Positions 8,730-15,212 of a stretch of 64,000 nucleotides of DNA are shown piece after piece (the stretch's first letter is position 1; each line of letters starts with the position of its first letter). Below the pieces are notes generated by a model that saw only the letters and a list, made by a program, of their open reading frames with translations, did not search any database and had not been told where the DNA came from. Location: assembly GCF_030708455.1 (NCBI RefSeq), contig NZ_JAUYWF010000008.1:124001-188000 (forward strand), in the 5' to 3' direction. This DNA is from Halomonas sp. SSL-5 (GTDB lineage: Bacteria > Pseudomonadota > Gammaproteobacteria > Pseudomonadales > Halomonadaceae). The position numbers and the translations under genes were made by a program.

Positions 8730-9503
8730 ATGAGCGAGAAAACGATCGAGGTGGTCGACAACGCCGGCATCGTGCGCCTGACCATCAATCGCCCCAAGGC
8801 GCTGAATGCCCTGAACAGCGACGTGCTGGCGGAGCTGGAGCGTGTGCTGGCGGGCCTTGAGGGCCGCTATGACCTGCGTGCCGTGGTGATCACCGGCGCC
8901 GGCGAGAAGTCCTTCGTGGCCGGCGCCGATATCGCCGAGATGCGCGAGAAGACCGCGGAGCAGGCCCGCGACTTCGCCCGCCAGGCGCTGGATACCTTCA
9001 AGCGCCTGGAGACCCTGCCGGTGCCCACCGTGGCCCTGGTCAACGGCTTCTGCCTGGGCGGCGGCTGCGAGCTGGCGCTGGCCTGCGACTGGGCGGTGGC
9101 CAGCGACAACGCCATCTTCGGCCAGCCCGAGGTGCTGCTGGGCGTGATCCCCGGCTTCGGCGGCACCCAGCGCCTGCCGCGCCGCGTGGGCCCGGCCATG
9201 GCCATCGACCTGTGCACCACCGGGCGCAAGATCGATGCCAATGAGGCCCTGCGTATCGGCCTGGTCAACCGGGTGATGCCCCAGGCCGAGCTCGAGGGTT
9301 ATGTGGAGGAGCTCACCCAGCAGCTCGGCGGCAACGGCCCGCAGTCGGTGCGCGCCGCGAAGCAGGCGATCCACGACGGCCTGGACCAGGACCTGGACAG
9401 CGCCCTGGCCCTGGAAAACGCCCTGTTCGCCTTCTGCTTCGCCGGCGGCGAGCAGACCGAGGGCATGAGCGCCTTCGTTGAGAAGCGCAAGCCGAACTTC
9501 TGA
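8730..9503 (+). CDS. Enoyl-CoA hydratase (crotonase family)
   Basis: The 257-residue product is the standard crotonase length. The oxyanion-hole block KSFVAGADIAEM is at about residues 58-70. The two catalytic glutamates of true hydratases are present: one in GGGCELALACD (about 114) and one in FGQPEVLLGVIPGFGGTQRLPR (about 134). It hydrates trans-2-enoyl-CoA to 3-hydroxyacyl-CoA. In organisms that lack DmdD, an ordinary hydratase of this type (AcuH-like) can serve methylmercaptopropionate breakdown, but fatty-acid beta-oxidation is the default reading. SD AAGGAG lies upstream of the ATG. A strong hairpin follows the stop. Confidence 0.9.
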   Translation: MSEKTIEVVDNAGIVRLTINRPKALNALNSDVLAELERVLAGLEGRYDLRAVVITGAGEKSFVAGADIAEMREKTAEQARDFARQALDTFKRLETLPVPTVALVNGFCLGGGCELALACDWAVASDNAIFGQPEVLLGVIPGFGGTQRLPRRVGPAMAIDLCTTGRKIDANEALRIGLVNRVMPQAELEGYVEELTQQLGGNGPQSVRAAKQAIHDGLDQDLDSALALENALFAFCFAGGEQTEGMSAFVEKRKPNF

Positions 9504-9525
9504 TTCCACTGCACCTGGCCTGAAA

Positions 9526-9561
9526 CAACGCGGCCGTGGCATGAGTGCCACGGCCGCGTTG
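9526..9561 (+). terminator. Strong hairpin after the crotonase gene
   Basis: A perfect 16-base stem (9526-9541 with 9546-9561) closes on a TGAG loop. No long T-run follows, so Rho-independent efficiency is uncertain. The core GCGGCCGTGGCA / TGCCACGGCCGC recurs at 10485-10512. Confidence 0.65.
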
Positions 9562-9590
9562 CGTTACAGGGTTGCCTTCCGATGGCCCCC

Positions 9591-9618
9591 TTGCACAGGT
9601 TGCGTGACGGACTATGGT
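9591..9618 (+). promoter_or_regulatory. Putative promoter for the YceI-family gene
   Basis: TTGCAC at 9591-9596 and TATGGT at 9613-9618 have a 16-base spacer and lie about 45 bases before the ATG. Confidence 0.35.
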
Positions 9619-9666
9619 GATAGCTGGCAGTAACGCTCTGAACCCCCAGGCTGGGAGAAAACCATC

Positions 9667-10236
9667 ATGAAAGCACTGTTAGTTTCCGCGCTGCTACTCG
9701 CCGCGCCAGTCTGGGCCCAGGCCGCCTGGCAACTGGACGAGGAGCACTCCTCGGTGCATTACGTCTCCATCAAGAACGCCTCCACCGGCGAGATCAACAG
9801 CTTCGGCAAGCTCTCCGGCAGCATCGAGGAGCAGGAGAGTCGGGTGTTGATCGACCTCTCGAGCGTCGAGACCGGCATCGAGATTCGCAATGAGCGCATG
9901 CAGGAGATGCTGTTCGAGACCGGCCAGTTCGGCGAGGCGGAGGTCAGTGTGTCGATGGGCGAGGAAGCCCTTGCGGACATGCAAGTGGGCGAGCGGCGCC
10001 AGGAGACGCAGACCCTGAGCCTGAGCCTGCATGGCGAGACGCTGGAGCTGGAGGCCGAGATACAGGCGGTTCGCCTCGACGACTCGACTCTGCTGGTCAG
10101 CTCCGTGCACCCCGTGATTATCTCCGCCGAGGACTTCGGGCTGGGCGAGGGTGTCGAGGCCCTGCGTGAGGTGGCCGGGCTCTCCGCCATCAGCACGGCG
10201 GTACCGGTCAGCTTTAATCTGGTATTTACCCAGTGA
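9667..10236 (+). CDS. YceI family periplasmic protein
   Basis: The 189-residue product has a Sec signal peptide (residues 1-19, cleavage after AQA) and then AAWQLDEEHSSVHYVSIKN, the conserved first strand of the YceI lipid-binding beta-barrel. NSFGKLSGSI and IRNERMQEMLFETGQF are further family landmarks. YceI proteins bind isoprenoid or fatty-acyl chains in the periplasm. The start follows GGGAGAAAACCATC. It is probably a single-gene unit: a strong hairpin precedes it and a degenerate gene fragment follows. The last codons and stop are part of a 15-base tandem duplication. Confidence 0.85.
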   Translation: MKALLVSALLLAAPVWAQAAWQLDEEHSSVHYVSIKNASTGEINSFGKLSGSIEEQESRVLIDLSSVETGIEIRNERMQEMLFETGQFGEAEVSVSMGEEALADMQVGERRQETQTLSLSLHGETLELEAEIQAVRLDDSTLLVSSVHPVIISAEDFGLGEGVEALREVAGLSAISTAVPVSFNLVFTQ

Positions 10237-10258
10237 GCCAGTGCCCAGTGAGCCAGTA
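10229..10258 (+). repeat. 15-base tandem duplication across the YceI stop codon
   Basis: CCCAGTGAGCCAGTG at 10229-10243 is repeated as CCCAGTGAGCCAGTA at 10244-10258. The first copy contains the TGA stop, so the second is untranslated. Confidence 0.9.
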
Positions 10259-10287
10259 AGTACCCTGTGAGCACGGGCGTGAATCGG

Positions 10288-10434
10288 TCAACGCCGGTTA
10301 CGACCAGGGGCCCGCTGCCTGAGGCGCTCGACCAGCGCCTCCATCCTCCAGGCGTGGCTGCCATGCCGGAATAGCCGGCCGCAAGCCTCGCACTCGAGGA
10401 ACTCCTCCACCCAGCGCCGCGGAGGATGCAGGGC
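10288..10434 (-). pseudogene. C-terminal remnant of a Mut7-C RNAse-domain protein
   Basis: On the minus strand, about 40 residues ending at 10288 contain WVEEFLECEACGRLFRHGSH followed by AWRMEALVERLRQ. The C-x2-C-G-R ... G-S-H ... R-M pattern is the zinc-knuckle C-terminus of the Mut7-C (PIN-like RNAse) domain. Everything N-terminal is missing: upstream lies only a hairpin and then the 3' end of an alcohol dehydrogenase gene. No start codon with an SD serves it. It is read as a decayed gene tail. It could instead be a tiny expressed zinc-knuckle peptide, which is less likely. Confidence 0.6.
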
Positions 10435-10483
10435 ATCCTGCCCTACGCCCTCTGCTTCGCCGCCGGCGCCAGCCCGTAAACGA

Positions 10484-10513
10484 CGCGGCCGTGGCACTCC
10501 TGCCACGGCCGCG
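10484..10513 (-). terminator. Hairpin downstream of the YahK-like dehydrogenase gene
   Basis: A 13-base perfect stem (10484-10496 with 10501-10513) has a CTCC loop and lies 35 bases past the stop of the minus-strand dehydrogenase. Its core matches the hairpin at 9526-9561. Confidence 0.55.
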
Positions 10514-10547
10514 CCGCCTTGCCTCGCGCTGAGCGGAGGGGCCGCGT

Positions 10548-11612
10548 TCAGGTCGCATCGCCCTGTTTCAGCGACTGCATGTCGATGACGAAGCGGTAGC
10601 GCACGTCACCCTTCTGCATGCGCTCGAAGGCGGTGTTGATATTCTGGATGTCGACCATCTCCACGTCGCAGGTGATGCCCTGCTCGGCGCACAGGTCGAG
10701 CAGCTCCTGGGTCTCGGGGATGCCGCCGATCAGCGAGCCGGCCAGCACGCGCCGCTTGAAGATCAGGTTGAAGCCCTCCACCGCCGGCTCGATGGGGTCC
10801 ATCAGGCCGACCAGGATATGGGTACCGTCGTAGCGCAGCGCGGCCAGGTAGGGGTTGAGGTCGTGCTGGACCGGCACGGTGTCGAGCATGAAGTCGAAGG
10901 TCTCGGCCACGGCCTCCATCTGTGCCTCGTCGCTGGAGACGACTACATGGTCGGCGCCGTGGCGCCTGGCTTCCTCGACCTTGGCCTCGGAGCGGGTGAA
11001 CACCGTCACCTCGGCGCCCAGCGCCTTGGCCAGCTTGACCCCCATGTGGCCGAGGCCCCCCATGCCGATCACCCCGACCCTGTGGCCGGCCTTCACGCCG
11101 TAGTGCCTGAGCGGCGAGTAGGTGGTGATGCCGGCGCACAGGATGGGCGCGGCGGAGGGCAGGTCGATGCCCTGGGGCATGCGCAGCACGAAGTGCTCGC
11201 TGACCACGATGCGGTCGGAGTAGCCGCCCTGGGTGAGGCTGCCATCGTGGCGGTCGTCGCTACCGTAGGTCATGGTGAAGCCGTTCTCGCAGTACTGCTC
11301 GACGCCCTCGCGGCAGGGCTGGCAGTCGCGGCAGGAATCGACCATGCAGCCGACCCCTACCAGGTCGCCCTCCTTGAAGCGGCTCACCGCGTCGCCCACG
11401 GCGGTGACGCGACCGACGATCTCGTGGCCGGGCACGATGGGGTAGCGCGTCATGCCCCAGTCGTTGTGGGCGAAGTGCAGGTCGCTGTGGCAGACGCCGC
11501 AGTAGAGGATCTCGATGGCAACATCATCCGGGCGCGGCTGGCGGCGCTCGAAGGAGAAGGGGGCCAGGGGCTGGTCGTCGGCGAAGGCCGCATAGGCGCG
11601 GGTCTGGCTCAT
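10548..11612 (-). CDS. NAD(P)-dependent alcohol dehydrogenase, YahK/cinnamyl-alcohol-dehydrogenase type
   Basis: The 354-residue medium-chain zinc dehydrogenase has the catalytic zinc ligands in YCGVCHSDLH and GHEIVG and a third in ILCAGITTYSPL. The structural-zinc cysteines lie in CMVDSCRDCQPCREGVEQYC, and the Rossmann loop is VIGMGGLGHMGVKLAKALG. This set is typical of YahK-like broad-range aldehyde reductases that use NADPH. The ATG at 11612 has GAGGAG upstream; the open frame continues to 11657 without support. It heads toward the hairpin at 10484-10513. The neighbouring VOC and peroxiredoxin genes run in the same direction, consistent with a reactive-aldehyde/oxidant detoxification group (inference). 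Confidence 0.88.
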   Translation of the reverse strand: MSQTRAYAAFADDQPLAPFSFERRQPRPDDVAIEILYCGVCHSDLHFAHNDWGMTRYPIVPGHEIVGRVTAVGDAVSRFKEGDLVGVGCMVDSCRDCQPCREGVEQYCENGFTMTYGSDDRHDGSLTQGGYSDRIVVSEHFVLRMPQGIDLPSAAPILCAGITTYSPLRHYGVKAGHRVGVIGMGGLGHMGVKLAKALGAEVTVFTRSEAKVEEARRHGADHVVVSSDEAQMEAVAETFDFMLDTVPVQHDLNPYLAALRYDGTHILVGLMDPIEPAVEGFNLIFKRRVLAGSLIGGIPETQELLDLCAEQGITCDVEMVDIQNINTAFERMQKGDVRYRFVIDMQSLKQGDAT

Positions 11613-11666
11613 GGTAGAGGTTCTCCTCGGGTCGTCGGGTATGGTGACGCCTGGCACGGCGCGGCG

Positions 11667-12092
11667 TCACTTGGCGAACAGCTGGTTCATGTCCTTGAAG
11701 GCCTTGAACTCCAGGGCGTTGCCGCAGGGGTCGAGCAGGAACATGGTGGCCTGCTCGCCCACCTGACCCTGGAAGCGTACATAGGGTTCAATCACGAACG
11801 CGGTGGCGCGCTCGCGCAGCCGTGCGGCCAGCGCCTCCCAGTCGTCCCAGCCGAGCACCACGCCGAAGTGGGGCACCGGCACGTCGTGGCCGTCCACCGC
11901 GTTGGTGCTGGCGTTCTCCTGGTAGGGCATCTTCGGGTGCTCGTGGATCACCAGCTGGTGGCCGAAGAAGTCGAAGTCCACCCACTGCTCGCTGGAACGA
12001 CCCTCCTCCAGGCCGAACACCTCGCCGTAGAAGGCACGGGCCGCGGGCAGGTCATGGACCGGGATTGCCAGATGAAAGGGGGAAAGGCGCAT
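11667..12092 (-). CDS. VOC family protein (glyoxalase-like)
   Basis: The 141-residue product starts [27 protein letters not shown], the VOC fold's first module, with His8 as a likely metal ligand. It has [20 protein letters not shown] in the middle and [16 protein letters not shown] at the end, where Glu is the usual fourth ligand. This subgroup is annotated only as glyoxalase/bleomycin-resistance-like, and the substrate is unknown. It is 54 bases upstream of the YahK-like gene and 26 bases downstream of the peroxiredoxin gene on the same strand, consistent with one operon. Confidence 0.82.
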   Translation of the reverse strand: MRLSPFHLAIPVHDLPAARAFYGEVFGLEEGRSSEQWVDFDFFGHQLVIHEHPKMPYQENASTNAVDGHDVPVPHFGVVLGWDDWEALAARLRERATAFVIEPYVRFQGQVGEQATMFLLDPCGNALEFKAFKDMNQLFAK

Positions 12093-12118
12093 GGAACTCT
12101 CCTCAAGCGGCGCAGCGC

Positions 12119-12595
12119 TTACAGCCGGGCCAGCACCGTCTCGGCGCTGCTCTGGTCGACGCCTTTCGCATCGACGCCCAGATACTCGACCACGCCGTCG
12201 TCGACGATGGCGGCGAAGCGCTTGCAGCGGGTGCCCATGCCGCCACCGCTGGCGTCCAGCTCGAGCCCCAGCGCGCGGGTCAGCTCGGCATTGCCGTCGG
12301 CCAGCATGGTGATGGCCTGGGCGTTCTGGTCACGCTGCCAGGCGCCCAGCACGAAGGCGTCGTTGACCGCCAGGCAGCCGATGGCGGCGACCCCTTTGGC
12401 CAGTATCTTGTCGGCATTGACGACGAAGCCTGGCATATGGGTGTTGGAGCAGCCCGGGGTGAAGGCGCCGGGCACCGCGAACAGCACCACCTTGCGGCCG
12501 GCGAAGAAGTCGCCGGTGTTGAGGTCCTCGGGGCCATCGGGGCCGTTGGTCTTGATAGTGACGTCGGGAATGCGCTCGCCGGTAGCAATCGTCAT
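12119..12595 (-). CDS. Peroxiredoxin, Prx5 (atypical 2-Cys/1-Cys) family
   Basis: The 158-residue product has the peroxidatic motif [17 protein letters not shown] (residues about 41-57; Cys49 peroxidatic, with Thr and a distal Arg expected nearby). It begins with [11 protein letters not shown], as in the Prx5/AhpE-type single-domain peroxidases that reduce hydrogen peroxide and alkyl peroxides. The matching C-terminal resolving-Cys site is not obvious, but there is a Cys in [15 protein letters not shown]. Thiol donors would be glutaredoxin or thioredoxin. The start ATG at 12595 has AAGGAAG upstream. First gene of the minus-strand group with the VOC and YahK-like genes. Confidence 0.88.
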   Translation of the reverse strand: MTIATGERIPDVTIKTNGPDGPEDLNTGDFFAGRKVVLFAVPGAFTPGCSNTHMPGFVVNADKILAKGVAAIGCLAVNDAFVLGAWQRDQNAQAITMLADGNAELTRALGLELDASGGGMGTRCKRFAAIVDDGVVEYLGVDAKGVDQSSAETVLARL

Positions 12596-12826
12596 GGAAA
12601 GCTTCCTTCTTCTGGTGGGAAAGGTGTCGGGAACCAAGCCCCACCAGTCTGCCTTGGCGGTGCGGATAACGCCAAACGCTATCGTTCACGCTGGGTCCCG
12701 CGCGGGCGTCGATGGGGTCGCCCCGTCAGGTGGCCGCGGTCCTATCCTTGATATGCGTCATGGTGAATTCGCTCCCAGCTGCTATAGCTGATGGGGTCAT
12801 GTTGCCACGTCACCCAGGAGTGCCCC

Positions 12827-13906
12827 ATGCCCGCCATGATGAAAGCCGCCGTCTTCGTCGAGCCCGGACGCATCGAGATCGATGACCGCCCGATCCCCGA
12901 CATCGGCCCCAACGACGCCCTGATCCGGGTGACCACCACTACCATCTGCGGCACCGACGTGCATATCCTCAAGGGCGAGTACCCGGTAGAGAAGGGGCTG
13001 ATCGTGGGCCACGAGCCGGTGGGCGTGATCGAGAAGCTCGGCGCCAACGTCCAGGGCTACCGGGAGGGCCAGCGGGTGATCGCCGGCGCCATATGCCCGA
13101 GCTTCACCTCCTACGCCTGCCAGGACGGCTGCAGCGCCCAGGACGGCGGCCACCACGCCCACGGCTACAAGCCCATGGGCGGCTGGCGCTTCGGCAACAC
13201 CATCGACGGCGCCCAGGCCGAGTACCTGCGGGTGCCGGATGCCCAGGCCAACCTCTCGCCGGTGCCCGATGGCCTCACCGATGACCAGGTGCTGATGTGC
13301 CCGGACATCATGTCCACCGGCTTCGCCGGGGCGGAGTCCGCCAACATCAAGATCGGCGACAGCGTGGCGGTGTTCGCCCAGGGCCCCATCGGCCTGTGCG
13401 CCACCGCCGGCGCAAGGCTGCGCGGCGCGGGACTGATCATCGCCGTGGATGGCGTCGACGAGCGCCTCGAGATGGCGAAGAAGATGGGTGCCGACGTGAC
13501 CCTCAACTTCCGCCAGGTGGACGTGGTGGACGAGATCCGCAAGCTCACCGGCGGGCGCGGGGTGGACGCCTCCATCGAGGCGCTGGGGTTGCAGCAGACC
13601 TTCGAGCAGGCGCTGCGCGTCATCAAGCCCGGCGGCACCCTGTCGAGCCTCGGGGTCTACTCCGAGAACCTCAGCATTCCGCTGGATGCCTTCTGCGCGG
13701 GCCTCGGCGATCATCGCATCGTCACCTCGCTGTGCCCCGGCGGCAAGGAGCGCATGCGCCGCCTGATGCAGATCATCGACAGCGGCCGCCTGGATCTCGG
13801 CCCCATGGTCACCCACCGCTACCCGCTGGAGAAGATCGTCGACGCCTACGATCTCTTCTCCCACCAGCGCGACGGCGTGCTCAAGATCGCGCTGGAAGTC
13901 TCCTGA
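12827..13906 (+). CDS. Zinc-dependent secondary alcohol dehydrogenase-like (MDR superfamily)
   Basis: The 359-residue product carries the catalytic zinc motif ICGTDVHILKGEYPV and GHEPVGVIEKLG, then VAVFAQGPIGLCATAGARLRGA as the nucleotide-binding strand-turn-helix. The structural-zinc loop is atypical: the usual four closely spaced cysteines are replaced by CPSFTSYACQDGCSAQDGG. The overall text, including the C-terminal MVTHRYPLEKIVDAYDLFSH region, resembles the isopropanol/secondary-alcohol dehydrogenases of Clostridium and Thermoanaerobacter. Probable reaction: ketone/secondary alcohol interconversion with NAD(P). SD AGGAG stands 7 bases before the ATG. Divergent from the peroxiredoxin gene across 231 bases. 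Confidence 0.85.
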   Translation: MPAMMKAAVFVEPGRIEIDDRPIPDIGPNDALIRVTTTTICGTDVHILKGEYPVEKGLIVGHEPVGVIEKLGANVQGYREGQRVIAGAICPSFTSYACQDGCSAQDGGHHAHGYKPMGGWRFGNTIDGAQAEYLRVPDAQANLSPVPDGLTDDQVLMCPDIMSTGFAGAESANIKIGDSVAVFAQGPIGLCATAGARLRGAGLIIAVDGVDERLEMAKKMGADVTLNFRQVDVVDEIRKLTGGRGVDASIEALGLQQTFEQALRVIKPGGTLSSLGVYSENLSIPLDAFCAGLGDHRIVTSLCPGGKERMRRLMQIIDSGRLDLGPMVTHRYPLEKIVDAYDLFSHQRDGVLKIALEVS

Positions 13907-13967
13907 GTCATTGCTTTCGCGAGAGTTCTGGTACAATCGCGCGACGATTGAAGTAGACGGAGACACG

Positions 13968-14312
13968 ATGGAAACGGAATTGAGCGAGTTCGAGCGGCAG
14001 ATGCGCCGCGATATCAACACTTTCATGGACAACGCGCAGGAAACTCGACGCAAGGCGGCCACCCAGCCCCCCGAGTGGCCCAGGGAGGCCGGCGAAGAGG
14101 TCAAGGCGCCGCGCAGCAAGCCCGAAGGCGCGCCGAAGACCGGCCACCTGGTGAAGCTGGCCGTGCGCACCAAGCAGCTCGAGATGGATAGCGTGTTCGA
14201 GCATGTCTCCTCCAGCATCTCCAAGGTCGAGGCCCAGCTGGAAGCCGAGAAGGCCGCCCGCAAGGCCGGCTACCCCATCATCGGTCACGTGATCGAGACC
14301 ACCCGGCTGTAA
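13968..14312 (+). CDS. Hypothetical charged cytoplasmic protein
   Basis: The 114-residue soluble protein is rich in Glu, Lys and Arg, with no signal peptide or membrane segment. A predicted helical N-terminus (residues 1-35, many E/R/Q) leads to a Pro/Glu linker (37-60), then a helix-rich second half with VSSSISKVEAQLEAEKAARKAGYP, which could form a coiled coil. No family is recognised. The ATG at 13968 follows CGGAGACACG; the frame is open to 13911 but has no second SD. It follows the dehydrogenase gene by 61 bases. Confidence 0.65.
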   Translation: METELSEFERQMRRDINTFMDNAQETRRKAATQPPEWPREAGEEVKAPRSKPEGAPKTGHLVKLAVRTKQLEMDSVFEHVSSSISKVEAQLEAEKAARKAGYPIIGHVIETTRL

Positions 14313-14363
14313 TCCACCCGCGGCTGGGATAGGCTCTGGGCATTGCCCTGCCAGGAGCTCGCC

Positions 14364-15212
14364 GTGAAGATCACCCAGCTCAATATCTACCCGGTCAAGT
14401 CGCTGGGCGGCATCGCCCTGGATGCGGCAGAACTGACCGCCGAGGGTCTCGCCTGGGATCGCCGCTGGATGGTGGTCGACGACGTGGGGCGCTTCGTCAC
14501 CCAGCGTCAGCTGCCGGCCATGGCGCGCATCCGCGTGAGCCTCGAGGCCGATGCCCTGGTGCTGATGCACCCCGAAGCGCCGCCGCTGCGCCTGCCCCTG
14601 GTGACGGGGGAGCTTGTCCGGCTACCGGTGTATGTGTGGGAGGACCGCTGCGACGCCCTGGACGAGGGTGACGAGGCCCGCGAATGGCTGGGCGCGGTGC
14701 TGGGCGACCTGCGCGGCAGCGGCCTGCGCCTGGTGCGCTTCGCCCCCGAGCACCGCCGTGCCGTCGAGCCTCACTACCTCGCGCCCGGCGAGCGCGCCCA
14801 TACCGGCTTCGCCGACGGCTACCCGCTGCTGGTGGTGAGCGAGGGGTCGCTTGCCGAGGTCAACCGACGCCTGGCCGCCAAGGGGCTCGCCCCGGTGCCC
14901 ATGAGCCGCTTCCGGCCGAGCCTGGTGGTCGATGAGGCCGGCCCCTTCACCGAGGATGGCTGGGACACCCTGGCCGCGGCCGACGGCGCCTGGCGCCTTG
15001 GCCTGCGCAAGCCCTGCCAGCGCTGCAAGATCACCACCGTGGACCAGGCCACCGGCGAGATCGCGGTGCCCGGCGAGCCGCTGCGCACCCTGGTGGAGAT
15101 GAACACCCGCCTGGCGCCCGGCGGCTACTTCGGCCAGAACGCCATCGTCCTCGAGGGGGAGGGGGCGAGGCTGTCGGTAGGGGACGAATTGACAGCGAGG
15201 GCACGCTCATGA
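14364..15212 (+). CDS. MOSC domain protein (YcbX/mARC-like, N-terminal beta barrel + MOSC)
   Basis: The 282-residue product begins KITQLNIYPVKSLGGIALD, the hallmark of MOSC-N domains, and continues with WDRRWMVVDDVGRFVTQRQLP. The C-terminal MOSC domain contains FRPSLVVDEAGPFTEDGW and the conserved cysteine in RKPCQRCKITTVD (molybdenum-cofactor ligand in mARC and YcbX). Unlike E. coli YcbX it lacks the C-terminal 2Fe-2S ferredoxin domain, so a separate electron donor is implied. The family reduces N-hydroxylated compounds. Translation starts at GTG 14364, with AGGAG 8 bases upstream. The last four bases (ATGA) are the start of the GHKL ATPase gene, so the two are translationally coupled. Confidence 0.85.
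   Translation: MKITQLNIYPVKSLGGIALDAAELTAEGLAWDRRWMVVDDVGRFVTQRQLPAMARIRVSLEADALVLMHPEAPPLRLPLVTGELVRLPVYVWEDRCDALDEGDEAREWLGAVLGDLRGSGLRLVRFAPEHRRAVEPHYLAPGERAHTGFADGYPLLVVSEGSLAEVNRRLAAKGLAPVPMSRFRPSLVVDEAGPFTEDGWDTLAAADGAWRLGLRKPCQRCKITTVDQATGEIAVPGEPLRTLVEMNTRLAPGGYFGQNAIVLEGEGARLSVGDELTARARS

Noticed and set aside
10818-12791. A 657-codon plus-strand frame
   Set aside because: It is a shadow of the YahK-like, VOC and peroxiredoxin genes on the minus strand.
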